DNA from: CALBJU01 sp965247125
Lineage (GTDB): Bacteria; Bacteroidota; Rhodothermia; Rhodothermales; UBA10348
Assembly: GCA_965247125.1 (NCBI GenBank)
Contig: CBDFGO010000002.1
Location: 124,001-188,000, forward strand
Reading direction: 5' to 3'
DNA length: 64,000 nt
Part shown: piece by piece, positions 10,536 to 19,762 of the stretch
How positions within the stretch are numbered: position 1 is the stretch's first letter
Layout of the letters: each line of letters starts with the position of its first letter
The notes under the pieces: model-generated
The model's input: the letters and a program-made list of their open reading frames with translations, nothing else
Told to the model about the DNA's origin: nothing
Databases searched by the model: none
Program-made: the position numbers and the translations under genes

Positions 10536-10595
10536 TTTGATGCTGCCCTGTCCCGAATAGTGGACATTTGAGGCGGCTCGATATTCAGATCTGAC

Positions 10596-10615
10596 AGCCC
10601 GCGAAGGGCTTTTGT
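10596..10615 (+). terminator. Possible intrinsic terminator after the HtrA gene
   Basis: AGCCC, a GCGAA loop and GGGCT followed by TTTTGT, about 60 bp after the stop codon. The stem is only five or six pairs and the T run is short, so this is a weak call. Confidence 0.4.
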
Positions 10616-10700
10616 GGGCGTAAGAAGTCGCCGTCAGTGAGCTAAAATGCAGCGATTGGTGTAGTTTGGGCCCTTCGTACTCATCGACCTCGCATTCTTT

Positions 10701-11876
10701 ATGATCCGCTATCTGACAGCAGGAGAGTCACACGGCGAAGCCCTCATCGGTATCGTAGAGGGCGTACCCGCTGGCGTCCCTCTCGTGGCGGCGGACATCG
10801 ATCAGCATCTTGCCCGTCGGTGGATGGGGTTCGGCCGAGGTGGTCGAGCGAAGATCGAGCAGGATCGTGTACATATCTACTCGGGTGTTCGATTTAGCGC
10901 AACGATGGGAAGTCCAATCGCGCTACGCCTGGACAACGCGGCCTACCGAAAAGACAAGTCGGATTGGCCAAATGTGATGGCGATCGGTGGAGAAGGCGAA
11001 GGTATCGATGCAATTACACTGCCGCGCCCCGGTCATGCCGATCTCACCGGCGCCCAGAAATATGGATTTGATGACATCAGGCCCGTCATCGACAGAGCGA
11101 GCGCTCGGGAGACGGCCATGCGCGTAGCCTGTTGCTCCATTGCTCGAAAGCTGCTCAAGGAACTCGGTGTTCAAGTCGGCAGCCATGTCGTCAGGATTGG
11201 CGAGGTAGGCTATGACAATCCCTCCGAGTATGCGGAATCGCTGGCGGATCTTTGCGCGTCGGGCGCCGAATCCATCAACGTAGTAGCCGATCAAAGTGAA
11301 GTGCGGATGATCGATGCAGACTTGACCCAGAGGTGCATCGAACACATCAAGGCAGTCAAGAAGGAAGGGGACAGTCTCGGGGGTGTGTACGAGGTCGTCG
11401 TGACCGGAGTGCCTGTGGGACTCGGATCATATGTCCACTGGGATCGAAAGCTGGACGCGCTTCTTGGGCGAGCTGTTCTTTCCATTCAGGCCCAGAAGGG
11501 GGTGGAAATCGGAGACGGGATGGCGGCAGCGTTCGAGCGAGGCTCGAGCGTTCACGATCCCATCACGGCTGGCGATTCAGGCTTCCCGCGGACACAGAAC
11601 CGGGCGGGCGGCATCGAGGGAGGCATGTCAAACGGAATGCCGATCATCGTACGCGGCTATATGAAACCCATTCCGACGCTCATTAAACCGCTTCAAACAG
11701 CGGATATGGTGACTGGAGATTCGCAGCCGACCCGCTACGAAAGAAGCGATGTTACGAGCGTTCCAGCGGCTTCTACAGTCGCGGAAGCAGTCGTCGCGAT
11801 GGAGATCGCTAACGCCCTCTTGGAGAAATTCGGTGGAGACAGCCTCTCCGATATCCGGGCACATCTTGGCAAATAG
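10701..11876 (+). CDS. aroC: Chorismate synthase
   Basis: The 391-residue product matches chorismate synthase along its length: MIRYLTAGESHGEALIGIVEG at the start, the RRWMGFGRGGRAKIE signature, ARETAMRV, and the late GGIEGGMSNG and RSDVTSVPAAS motifs. It converts 5-enolpyruvylshikimate-3-phosphate to chorismate in the cytoplasm with reduced FMN as cofactor, the last common step of aromatic biosynthesis. The length is normal for the family. The gene stands alone, with about 165 bp upstream and 150 bp downstream, so it probably has its own promoter. Confidence 0.97.
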   Translation: MIRYLTAGESHGEALIGIVEGVPAGVPLVAADIDQHLARRWMGFGRGGRAKIEQDRVHIYSGVRFSATMGSPIALRLDNAAYRKDKSDWPNVMAIGGEGEGIDAITLPRPGHADLTGAQKYGFDDIRPVIDRASARETAMRVACCSIARKLLKELGVQVGSHVVRIGEVGYDNPSEYAESLADLCASGAESINVVADQSEVRMIDADLTQRCIEHIKAVKKEGDSLGGVYEVVVTGVPVGLGSYVHWDRKLDALLGRAVLSIQAQKGVEIGDGMAAAFERGSSVHDPITAGDSGFPRTQNRAGGIEGGMSNGMPIIVRGYMKPIPTLIKPLQTADMVTGDSQPTRYERSDVTSVPAASTVAEAVVAMEIANALLEKFGGDSLSDIRAHLGK

Positions 11877-12027
11877 GCCTCAATAGCTCTCGCAGGCCTC
11901 TTTATTCTCAGTGTTTTTTCGCGAATTCCGCGGAATGTCTCGTTATGTAGAAGTAGCAATACCCTCTCCAATGGGCGATTTGCTGATCAGAACTGATTTG
12001 TGAAATACTACTGCTACTAAGATCCTG

Positions 12028-12561
12028 ATGTTTAACCGTTCCTCTTTCCAGCCACGCCATCGTAATGGCGCCTTGGCTGGAAGTGCACAAGTCGTCCCAA
12101 ATGTAGGAGTAGGAGCGAATGGCGTGCCGTCATCCCTCGTGCCAAACTATGTGGGTGACGGGTACGGAGCGAAGATTCGTCATGCTTCAGGAGACGGTCT
12201 TGAAACTGGCACCCGGGAGCCGCTTCCAGTATGGTCAGGAGATGGGCGGCGAAATGTTATCAATCCAATGATGCCGATGTGGAAAGCCAAAAGTGTTGAT
12301 GCTGTAGACCAGGTCGTAGTCGTCAGGACGATTCCTGTTCGAGGTGATGGAGTGCGAGGTCAGACAATCGAGTTGTCCGATGAGTTGGTGATGAACGTAA
12401 ATATTGATGTAGCGGACACCACATCTAACGGAGAGGTGATTCACAAGAGTCCAAGGTCAGAGACCTGGAAGCTGGTTGCGCTGGTCGTCGTATTTCTGGT
12501 ATGGATTTCCACGGCTAGCACGCTGCTCTTTCTTTACATGGATCGCTACCTGTTTCCATAA
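12028..12561 (+). CDS. Hypothetical protein with a C-terminal membrane anchor
   Basis: A 177-residue protein of no family I recognise. The first 145 residues are polar and rich in glycine, valine and proline; a single transmembrane helix is near the end (LVALVVVFLVWISTASTLLFLYM) with a short tail. The arrangement suggests a tail-anchored inner-membrane protein. It converges on the T9SS cargo gene at 12596 with 34 bp between them. The ATG at 12028 has no strong ribosome-binding site. Confidence 0.6.
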   Translation: MFNRSSFQPRHRNGALAGSAQVVPNVGVGANGVPSSLVPNYVGDGYGAKIRHASGDGLETGTREPLPVWSGDGRRNVINPMMPMWKAKSVDAVDQVVVVRTIPVRGDGVRGQTIELSDELVMNVNIDVADTTSNGEVIHKSPRSETWKLVALVVVFLVWISTASTLLFLYMDRYLFP

Positions 12562-12595
12562 GAGACCGTCGCATCGGTTCGTCTGAGCGTCAACT

Positions 12596-14776
12596 TTATC
12601 TGGCAGCAATGATGGGAATCGTTGTTGCCATTTTTTGTGTCACGATTCGAATGAAGTAGAGACCTGGAGCGCGGAAAGCTTCGCCTGGGAGTGCAGCGCA
12701 GTTCGTCCCCGCAGGATACGCTTTCGTGAAGATCGCCCTTCCCAGCGCGTCGTAAACGGATACGTGGATTTCTTGATCTCCACTTTGCAGTGCGATTGAG
12801 ACCCCAGCCGACGAACCAGCAAGAATCGGATTGGGATACACAGTTATAGTGGCTTCACGTGGAAGCGGCGTTTCTGTCGACGACGCGATCGCTCGTTCAA
12901 AGGAGACCGGCACTTTTGATCCTCGCAGGTCAATGGCGACCCCCCTGACCAGGGAAGCACTAAGTGGAAAATTGCCGATCAACTCGTGTGTTCCAGACTC
13001 CAGGGGAGCGGATACAGATGTTAAAATGAGTGCTCGATGCTTCGACACGCGCTCGTCAAAGCGCTCAGAAACGGTTACGCCGCCCTTTGAGGTCATCTTG
13101 AAGTGAAGTGACTCGTCGCTCGTGAATTCCAGCTGGATGCCGCGAAGATCGATGTTCGAAATCAGAGAGAGGACTCCGTCGGTTCCAGCAAACAGTTGTA
13201 CAGGATTCCATTTCTCAGCCGGACCAGATACCGGGGCCGCCACAGGAAGCGCTCTGCCATCGGGCCATTCGTCCCTCAAGATGGCCTGAATACCCACAGT
13301 AACATCGCGGATGTCAACCAGGCCGTTACCCTCTGGAAACGGATGGAGGTCGTGACGGGGGAGATCAGCGGCTGATATCAACGCCGGATTGACGGTCACG
13401 TCGAGCGAGCCAACCACATCGGCCACATCAAACGCGCCGTCTGCATCCGAATCGCCCCGGCCACCCAGACCCACTCCGGTGTAGGCTATCACTGTGGAGT
13501 CGCCCGGGGCATTGTGATAAAGCACGAGATTACCAGAAAGGAGCCCATATTCATCGAAAGAGGGCTTAAACCAGAAGACAAGAGACGTCGAAGCACCAAC
13601 GGCTAGAGAGGCGGGGAGGGCAGCGTAGGAGGTTTCATCAGTGTTGTCGATCGAAGAAATATCCAGCGAGGCGCTGCCGCTCGCGTTTGAGAGAGTGACC
13701 ACGACAGACGCGCTATCACCGACCACGACAGATCCGAAATCGATCGCCGTCTGGCTGAGCGAAATGGAAGCTTGATTTGGGGACAACGTTAGTGCGAGAG
13801 AACGATTGCCCAGAGGTAGGGACAGTTCCGTCCCCAGAGGTGAGGTTGCGGTTACGAGTAGGCTCGTCATTCCTAAAGTGACCAGAGAGTCGGAGGAGGG
13901 CTGCGGGCCGGCCAGACTGAAGTGAGCCGTCAACAGATCGCCGTACGCACCGGGAGGTAATCCGTCGAGTGTAAGACTCAACGCGGCGAAGGGTGCGGTG
14001 CCGCTTCCGATGGAAGCCGCAATGGACCAGTGGGCGGGAGGAAGTCGCGTCTCATCTGAAAAAATCGAATCAAGCGAAATAATCGAATCATCCCAGTCCA
14101 GATCAAACTGGAAGCCCTGGATCGAGTCGGGGCCGGGCCAGGACAGATCGATTCCGACTTGAAAATTCTGATCCACCAGATTCCAGGTGGCTGCGGCATC
14201 CTCGAATCCAAAGGCGGCGGGTGTGGTCGATAGATCCAGAGGCGCCTCGATGAGTACATCATCGATCCGAATATTGGACCCACTCGAGGTACCACCTCGC
14301 GCGTCAAACTCGATATGGACCGTCCCTTGGCCAAGGACGGCAGCGGGTAAAGAGACCGATATAAGCTCATACGTGCTCGTAGCGCCGGGCAAGCCCCCGG
14401 CGAATAGCGTTATCGGAAAGGTCGTCCCCCCGTCAATCGAGGCGAGGACGATCAAACTGTCGGCTGAATAAGAAGATGTTCGCCTGGCGTAATACGAGAA
14501 GGTGCCTTCATCGACGGACGAAAGGTCAATGGGACCCAGCACAAGGACACCCGCTCCGGAGCCCGTATGCACGGCGTTGTTTCCACCCGACCCGGGAGAT
14601 GCAGAAGATGTGCTTGTCTTCCAGCTGGAATCAAAAAACGACACGCCGGCACCAAAGTCGGGAGAGACGGCCGAGTCAAAATTCTCAGAAATAATGGTCG
14701 TCGATTGGGCGATGACCTGTTGAGCAGCAATTAATTGTGCTCCAAAAACAACAATAATCAATACAGTTTGCTTCAT
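12596..14776 (-). CDS. Large exported protein with cohesin-like, dockerin-like and T9SS sorting domains
   Basis: Starting at the ATG at 14776 (AGGAAG just upstream), a 726-residue protein has a signal peptide ending near QQVIAQS. A MAM/concanavalin-like domain covers about 25-190. A cohesin-like beta domain follows (FQVGIDLSWPG, FQFDLDWDDSIISLDSI). A choice-of-anchor/ASPM-like Ig domain comes next (AIDFGSVVVGDSASVVVTLS), then a segment with dockerin-like calcium loops (DSDADGAFDVADVV, GNGLVDIRDVTVGIQAIL), and a C-terminal T9SS type A sorting domain (VYPNPI, VYDALGR, GLYFIRIV). It should be exported by type IX secretion and anchored to or released from the cell surface. Its ligand is unknown. 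Confidence 0.75.
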   Translation of the reverse strand: MKQTVLIIVVFGAQLIAAQQVIAQSTTIISENFDSAVSPDFGAGVSFFDSSWKTSTSSASPGSGGNNAVHTGSGAGVLVLGPIDLSSVDEGTFSYYARRTSSYSADSLIVLASIDGGTTFPITLFAGGLPGATSTYELISVSLPAAVLGQGTVHIEFDARGGTSSGSNIRIDDVLIEAPLDLSTTPAAFGFEDAAATWNLVDQNFQVGIDLSWPGPDSIQGFQFDLDWDDSIISLDSIFSDETRLPPAHWSIAASIGSGTAPFAALSLTLDGLPPGAYGDLLTAHFSLAGPQPSSDSLVTLGMTSLLVTATSPLGTELSLPLGNRSLALTLSPNQASISLSQTAIDFGSVVVGDSASVVVTLSNASGSASLDISSIDNTDETSYAALPASLAVGASTSLVFWFKPSFDEYGLLSGNLVLYHNAPGDSTVIAYTGVGLGGRGDSDADGAFDVADVVGSLDVTVNPALISAADLPRHDLHPFPEGNGLVDIRDVTVGIQAILRDEWPDGRALPVAAPVSGPAEKWNPVQLFAGTDGVLSLISNIDLRGIQLEFTSDESLHFKMTSKGGVTVSERFDERVSKHRALILTSVSAPLESGTHELIGNFPLSASLVRGVAIDLRGSKVPVSFERAIASSTETPLPREATITVYPNPILAGSSAGVSIALQSGDQEIHVSVYDALGRAIFTKAYPAGTNCAALPGEAFRAPGLYFIRIVTQKMATTIPIIAAR

Positions 14777-15087
14777 AGCTTCCTCAGCACTTTCCACAGA
14801 AATGGTTCAACTTCACAGAATGCAGCGCAGTGATCCCCGTCTTGAGATCACCGGCAACACCCATAGAGAACCATCGGAGACAGAACCGAACAGCCCAGGC
14901 AAAAAAAATTCAGAGCGCAACGTTTTCTGAGAAAACATTGCGCCCTGAACCGAGGTGGTTACCCGAAACCCGCCACTTCCCGGGTAACCGTTATCACCTT
15001 ATGACCTGGGGTATTTGGGCCAGAGCAACTGACCGAAATCATCGCTCAACTAAGCGACGTCCCCAAGTGCATCTTCCGTGTGATTTT
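14777..15087. other. Intergenic region between two minus-strand envelope genes
   Basis: Holds the promoter and leader of the T9SS cargo gene on the right edge of that gene, and a strong terminator hairpin (14901-14947) for the lipoprotein gene. No further gene is visible. Confidence 0.6.
14901..14947 (-). terminator. Intrinsic terminator for the LTXXQ lipoprotein gene
   Basis: On the minus strand a hairpin with 17-bp arms containing two mismatches (arm CAGGGCGCAATGTTTTC) is followed by AATTTTTTTTGCC. The stem is 14911-14947 and the T tract 14901-14910. It lies about 140 bp after the stop of the lipoprotein gene. Confidence 0.8.
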
Positions 15088-16062
15088 TTATCCGCTAAAT
15101 GATCCTCCACCTGCGCCGGGACGTCCACCATGACCACCTTTACCTGCGCGGCGTCTCTGCATCCGCGATGCTAGAGCTCCGTGGATCATGATGATTTCCA
15201 ACTGCGTGTCGTCCACTATAGCAGCTAGCGCATCCTGGTTTGCCGTGTGAGCGGCTTCAATTGCTGCCTGGATATCTTCGTCGCTTGCGCCCGAATCGGC
15301 CAACTGGCGAATGGCATCGCGTTCGGCTTCGGCTGATGCCTTCAGAGCATCCAGATCCGCTACTTGCTGATCGGTAAGTCCGAGGACCTCAATCTTCACC
15401 AGTTCTGCTGCCGCACGATTGGCCTCTCTCTGCGCCTCGCGATCGGCACGAGCAGCTTCAGCCGCTGCTTTCAGATCCGCGATCTGTTGCAGCTGATCGG
15501 CCGTCAACACGGCTTCCACCTCGACCTGTGCCTGATCTTTAATGGCAACAAGTTGCTCTTTGATCTCTTCACGCGTTAATGCATCGCGTTGCGCCAGAAC
15601 TGCTTCGATCGCAGGCTTGAAAGATTCGCGAATCGCCGTGATGGCAGTCTCTTGGTCTTCCGTCAGGTCAATCTGCGAAAGGGCGCCGCCGCCATGACCG
15701 CCCGGACGAAAACCGCCCTGCCCGCCACCTCGTCGCTGTCTCGCGTCGCCTTGTGCTATGCGGTCAAACAGTTTGGCTTTCTGTTCGTCTGTCAGTGTAG
15801 CCTGCAGATCAGCAGCTACATACCACAGAAATCCGGGCTCTTTGTCGCCACCATCACTTCCAAATTTGTTGAAAGAATCCGAGAGTGCGGCAGTTTCTGA
15901 AACGCTCAATCCCAGATCGACCGCGAGAAACGATACCGTTTCATCAAGTGATCCAGATTCGTCTCCTGATATTCCGCTGGCTGAGTCGCAAGCTGCCAGT
16001 ACGGTCACAACAACCATGAGGCTGAGCAATCGACTGGCTAAAATTTTCCAATTCGTCTTCAT
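15088..16062 (-). CDS. Lipoprotein with Spy/CpxP-like LTXXQ repeats
   Basis: Starting at the ATG at 16062 (GGAG about ten bases upstream), the 324-residue product has a lipoprotein signal with lipobox TVLAAC. Several LT-x-x-Q type motifs recur (LTDEQKAKL, LTEDQETAI, LTADQLQQI, LTDQQVADL), as in periplasmic Spy/CpxP chaperones, and the helices between them are rich in Ala, Glu and Gln. Two segments rich in Gly, Arg and His (RRGGGQGGFRPGGHGGG and the C-terminus) are unusual and might bind metal. It is probably a periplasmic stress or chaperone-like protein. Homology to Spy is by motif pattern only. Confidence 0.65.
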   Translation of the reverse strand: MKTNWKILASRLLSLMVVVTVLAACDSASGISGDESGSLDETVSFLAVDLGLSVSETAALSDSFNKFGSDGGDKEPGFLWYVAADLQATLTDEQKAKLFDRIAQGDARQRRGGGQGGFRPGGHGGGALSQIDLTEDQETAITAIRESFKPAIEAVLAQRDALTREEIKEQLVAIKDQAQVEVEAVLTADQLQQIADLKAAAEAARADREAQREANRAAAELVKIEVLGLTDQQVADLDALKASAEAERDAIRQLADSGASDEDIQAAIEAAHTANQDALAAIVDDTQLEIIMIHGALASRMQRRRAGKGGHGGRPGAGGGSFSG

Positions 16063-16439
16063 GACATTAAACTCCAATAGTGTTAATCGAGTGTTGAACG
16101 TGGGTGTTCATCTCGGTCGCATCGCGGGAGGGTTTGTCGTATTCCCGACTGTTGTGCGACTCACAAGACCGGAGCACTTCGACAATCGATTGATCATCAA
16201 ACAATGCCAATGATCGCGAAGACTTTCGGACTCGTAGCCAATTAACGGGGCCATGCAGGCGTAGTTGTCACAGAAGTGTGACGATGTTGTGGGGAGTGTG
16301 TGGGATTGAAAAGGACAGCCTGGAAAGCAGCTCTGTGGAGATTGATTGGTACTAGGCGAAGATGGATTGGGTATGAGTGGGTCGCTAGATTAGGCCAGAG
16401 TGTGAAGCTTATTCCAGCAAACAAAGCCCCGATAACACG
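16063..16439. other. Intergenic region between divergent genes
   Basis: About 375 bp between the lipoprotein and the methyltransferase, which diverge. It must contain both promoters. No RNA gene or conserved repeat is evident. Confidence 0.5.
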
Positions 16440-17438
16440 TTGGCATTCGAATGGCCTGAAACATTTGCCCGCATCCCGCCCGATTCTTGGGCGAATCAAC
16501 CGGTCGAAGAGCTTGCGCTGAATTACGATACCGTTGAAAATCACGGATGGTACTCGAATCTTGATTACACGGTTGAAGAGATCGTCGGATTCGTCCGTAA
16601 GGGAGACATTCTGATTGACTATTCGGGTGGAACGGGAATCCTGGCGAAGCGCCTATTGGACCGGTTTGGGTCCAAGGATGTGGGGATCATAATCGTAGAT
16701 TCGTCACCCAAGTTTTTGAGGCTGGCTTTGGAAAAATTCAGGGACGAGCAGCGAATGGCATTTCGTCACATTCGGTATTTTCGCGAAGAGCACCGCCTAC
16801 AGCGGCTCGACGAAGTGCTGGGGGGCGAAATGTTGAGCCGCCGTGTCGACGGCATCATTTCAACAAATGCGATCCATCTGTATTTCGGTCTGTCTGAGAC
16901 GATCAGAAACTGGAAATCTGTTCTTCGGCCATGGGGGCGTATTTTTATACAGTCGGGCAATATCAAGAATCCAGATTTACCTGACGATGAGTGGATCATT
17001 GACGAAACGGTAGAGGTGATTCACTCGAAGGCCATGGAAATTGTCCAAGAAGAGGACGCTTTCGAGCAATACCGAGACGGACTGAATGACGCTGATTATA
17101 TTTCTCAGCATGACACGTTGCGGCGAAAGTATTTTCTTCCAGTAAAGCCGCTAGAGCATTATCTAGACAGTCTGCGCTCTGAAGGATTTGAAATTACGTC
17201 AGTCCGCCACCAGCGAATCCCAGCCCGTGTTGACGAATGGTATCAGTTCTTGAGCGTGTATCACGAGGGCGTGTTGGGATGGGTGGGAGGCGCAGAAAAG
17301 ATCACCGGGGCAACAGCATCTGACGAAGCGATCAAGAATCGATTGATACTCATGCGCATGGCTATGGATATCGTGTTTGTTGGTGCTTTCGAATTTGGCG
17401 CCTCCTGGACGTATATAACTTGTGAGCCAAGGAGTTGA
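16440..17438 (+). CDS. Class I SAM-dependent methyltransferase
   Basis: A 332-residue protein beginning with TTG at 16440. It shows the SAM-binding core: motif I as LIDYSGGTGILAKRLL, an acidic motif II as IIIVDSSPKF, and later GIISTNAIHLYF and VLRPWGRIFIQSG. The N-terminal segment (FEWPETFARIP, LNYDTVENHGWYSNLDYTVEE) is a conserved opening in a family of uncharacterised methyltransferases. Substrate unknown. The gene stands alone; accessory DNA begins shortly after it. Confidence 0.8.
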   Translation: MAFEWPETFARIPPDSWANQPVEELALNYDTVENHGWYSNLDYTVEEIVGFVRKGDILIDYSGGTGILAKRLLDRFGSKDVGIIIVDSSPKFLRLALEKFRDEQRMAFRHIRYFREEHRLQRLDEVLGGEMLSRRVDGIISTNAIHLYFGLSETIRNWKSVLRPWGRIFIQSGNIKNPDLPDDEWIIDETVEVIHSKAMEIVQEEDAFEQYRDGLNDADYISQHDTLRRKYFLPVKPLEHYLDSLRSEGFEITSVRHQRIPARVDEWYQFLSVYHEGVLGWVGGAEKITGATASDEAIKNRLILMRMAMDIVFVGAFEFGASWTYITCEPRS

Positions 17439-17753
17439 CATGACAGATCTGGTAATTCGAGTCTTCTGAAATGGCTAAAAATTCCCTATTTTTGGGCTAT
17501 ATATGTTTCCTAGGCGACTCAACGTCTTTTTGAGAGAAAAGGGGCGTCATCGGTGAAAGAGGTAGGATGCATGAATGGTCTGTCGAACGGTATTACATTG
17601 GTTTGGCGACCATTCCACGAATGTTTATTAAAGCGCGAACATAGCGACTGATTTTCCAACTCCGCTCTAACGGGCGTATTTTCGAATCACTTTTGCGTCA
17701 TCAAATCCACCATATGCTAAGTAGGGATAATATGGATTTGGACCTCAGGCTAT
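17439..17753. other. Non-coding stretch at the left edge of the accessory region
   Basis: About 315 bp, AT-richer than the gene before it. I see no gene, RNA or strong hairpin. Confidence 0.5.
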
Positions 17754-17830
17754 GTGGAGGAGACCGATTTGAATAAACGACAGATATTTGAGTACGACGA
17801 AGTTTTGGGATATCGTTTTATTCCGAATAT
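17754..17830 (+). pseudogene. N-terminal remnant of an SGNH/GDSL-type glycan-modifying protein (tentative)
   Basis: A frame from the GTG at 17754 encodes about 26 residues, including IFEYDEVLGYRFIPN, before meeting the IS3 element. A Y-D-x-x-L-G-Y-R-x-x-P-N motif near the N-terminus is common in SGNH-fold proteins of polysaccharide loci. The fragment is too short for certainty. Confidence 0.35.
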
Positions 17831-17917
17831 AGAGATGGTCCTGATTCATCGGACAGTCTGAACAACAAATAAGGTGGAGTCTTGCGATCTTATCACCCTC
17901 AAGAAAGGATACAAACG

Positions 17918-18205
17918 ATGAGTCGCAAAAGGAGAAACCACAGCAACACATTCAAAGCGAAAGTAGCGCTGGCGGCGGTCAAAGGAGATCGCACAATGGC
18001 TGAGTTGGCAGACCAGTTCCAGGTTCATCCGAACCAGATTCAGACGTGGAAAAAGAAGCTGATTCAGGACGCTGAAGAGGTCTTTGAAAAAGGGTATTCC
18101 AGAAAGCACAACGAGGAGGGCCAGATCAAGGAGCTTCACGCCAAAATTGGCGAGCTTTCGATGGAGAAGGATTTTTTATCCAAAGCGCTCGGTCGCACCC
18201 AGTAG
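17918..18205 (+). CDS. IS3-family OrfA, copy B
   Basis: 95 residues starting MSRKRRNHS. The T TTT TTA heptamer in phase near 18171 allows -1 frameshifting into orfB. Confidence 0.9.
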   Translation: MSRKRRNHSNTFKAKVALAAVKGDRTMAELADQFQVHPNQIQTWKKKLIQDAEEVFEKGYSRKHNEEGQIKELHAKIGELSMEKDFLSKALGRTQ

Positions 18206-18219
18206 GTGAGCGCCGCCAA

Positions 18220-19047
18220 ATGATCGACCCAATCCACGACCTCTCCATCAAACGGCAGTGCAATCTGCTGGAGCTGAATCGCTCAACGGCCTACTACAAG
18301 CCGGTGGGCGAGAGCAAAGAGAACCTGGCCGTGATGAAAAAACTGGATGAGCTCTACCTTGAGCGGCCCACGCGAGGATCGCGCACCATGAAGGATGCGC
18401 TCGAGGACAGAGGTATTTTTGTGGGCCGCCATCGAATCCGGCGATTAATGCGTCTGATGGGCCTTATTGCCATTTATCCTAAGAAACGGACCTCGATTCC
18501 GGGAAAAGGTCACAAGATTTATCCGTATCTCTTGCGTAAGCTCAACGTGACGCGGCCCCGGCAGGTTTACGCAAGCGACATCACATTCATTCCGATGAAA
18601 AGGGGATTCGTTTACCTGGTCGCCGTCATCGACTGGTACAGCCGAAAAGTACTCTCGCGCCGGATCTCCAATACGATGGACACCGACTTCTGTGTGGAAG
18701 CTCTCGAAGAAGCAATCGCCGTGTATGGAGCGCCAGAGATCTTCAATACGGATCAGGGCAGCCAGTTCACACCCGTGGCCTTTACTGATGTTCTGAAGAA
18801 TCATGACATCAAAATCTCTATGGATGGCAAAGGACGCTGGATGGACAACGTGTTCGTTGAACGTCTGTGGCGTAGCCTGAAATATGAAGAGGTGTACCTT
18901 AAAGCCTATGACAGTGTGGCTGAAGCCCGCAAATCCATTGCTGTATACTTCGACTACTTCAATAACGAAAGGCGACACAGCTCACACGGAAGAAAGACCC
19001 CTGATCACGTATTTTTTAATCACCAGCCGCTTCAAGAAGCAGCATAA
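18220..19047 (+). CDS. IS3-family OrfB transposase, copy B
   Basis: 275 residues with an intact DDE core. It differs from copy 1 at the C-terminal DSVAEARKSIAVYFDYFNNE segment, as do copies C and D. Confidence 0.92.
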   Translation: MIDPIHDLSIKRQCNLLELNRSTAYYKPVGESKENLAVMKKLDELYLERPTRGSRTMKDALEDRGIFVGRHRIRRLMRLMGLIAIYPKKRTSIPGKGHKIYPYLLRKLNVTRPRQVYASDITFIPMKRGFVYLVAVIDWYSRKVLSRRISNTMDTDFCVEALEEAIAVYGAPEIFNTDQGSQFTPVAFTDVLKNHDIKISMDGKGRWMDNVFVERLWRSLKYEEVYLKAYDSVAEARKSIAVYFDYFNNERRHSSHGRKTPDHVFFNHQPLQEAA

Positions 19048-19100
19048 TCAATCCGCAAGATTCCACCTAAGACCCTGTCCAGTTTTATAGGACCATCTCT

Positions 19101-19413
19101 AATGGCCGGGCGAGCTGCGCCCAACCAAGAAGGAAAGCCGGGGTACGAAGGCTATTTGAACCACAATGTTGTCGCTCTACCACAATTGTTTCAGGATGGT
19201 GGATACAACACATACATGACTGGTAAGTGGCATTTAGGGTCCACCGAAGAAACGAGTCCGGTCTCGAGAGGCTTCGACAGCTCGTTCAGTCTTCTTCCCA
19301 GTGGTGCAGGCCACTTTGCCAATATGCTGCCTATTGTAGGCCCCGATAGCCCCGAATACAGCGAGAATGGAAACCAAGTCGCACATTTACCGGAAGACTT
19401 CTATTCGACCCAC
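19101..19413 (+). pseudogene. Sulfatase (alkaline-phosphatase superfamily) internal fragment
   Basis: About 104 codons lie between two IS3-type elements. They contain LPQLFQDGGYNTYMTGKWHLG, the second sulfatase signature, followed by RGFDSSF and LPEDFYSTH, as in arylsulfatase A-type enzymes. The N-terminal catalytic Cys/Ser motif (C/S-x-P-x-R) and all C-terminal metal ligands are missing, so it is inactive. The original enzyme probably removed sulfate esters from polysaccharides. Confidence 0.8.
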
Positions 19414-19477
19414 TGACCTTACTCCCATAAAGTGGACAGGTAGTTAAGCGTACTTTGCATCAATACAGAGGTACGCA

Positions 19478-19762
19478 ATGGGAACGAGAAGGAAGTATTC
19501 CAAAGAGTTCAAACTGGAAGCCGTCCAGTTAGCTGAGATCAGTGGCAACACGAGTCAGACGGCCAGGGAATTGGGCATCAATGCCGGATTGATCAGGCGT
19601 TGGAAGCAGCGATTCGAAGAGGATGGTAAACGAGCGTTTCCCGGGCACGGTACTCCTCGTGATGAGGAACTCGTCAAACTCCGCAAAGAGCTCAGACGGG
19701 TCAAAGAGGAGAACATCGTTCTAAAAAAAGCCGCCGGTATTTTCAGCAGAGACCTTCGATGA
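19478..19762 (+). CDS. IS3-family group 2 OrfA
   Basis: 94 residues: MGTRRKYSKEFKLEAVQLAE, a HTH_Tnp_1 domain, then a zipper-like LRKELRRVKEENIVLKKAAG. An A-rich slippery site (A AAA AAG) near 19722 precedes the stop and matches the IS150/IS911 style -1 frameshift. The stop overlaps the orfB ATG (ATGA). Confidence 0.9.
   Translation: MGTRRKYSKEFKLEAVQLAEISGNTSQTARELGINAGLIRRWKQRFEEDGKRAFPGHGTPRDEELVKLRKELRRVKEENIVLKKAAGIFSRDLR

Larger units (their letters stand above)
17831..19100 (+). mobile_element. IS3-family element, group 1, copy B
   Basis: Complete 1270-bp copy in plus orientation with the AGAGATGGTCCT ends. The sequences on each side belong to different broken genes (17754 and 19101) and show no target duplication, suggesting deletion or recombination at the element. 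Confidence 0.92.

Noticed and set aside
18445..18978. A 177-codon frame antisense to IS3 orfB
   Set aside because: Shadow of the integrase domain; conserved only because the sense gene is.
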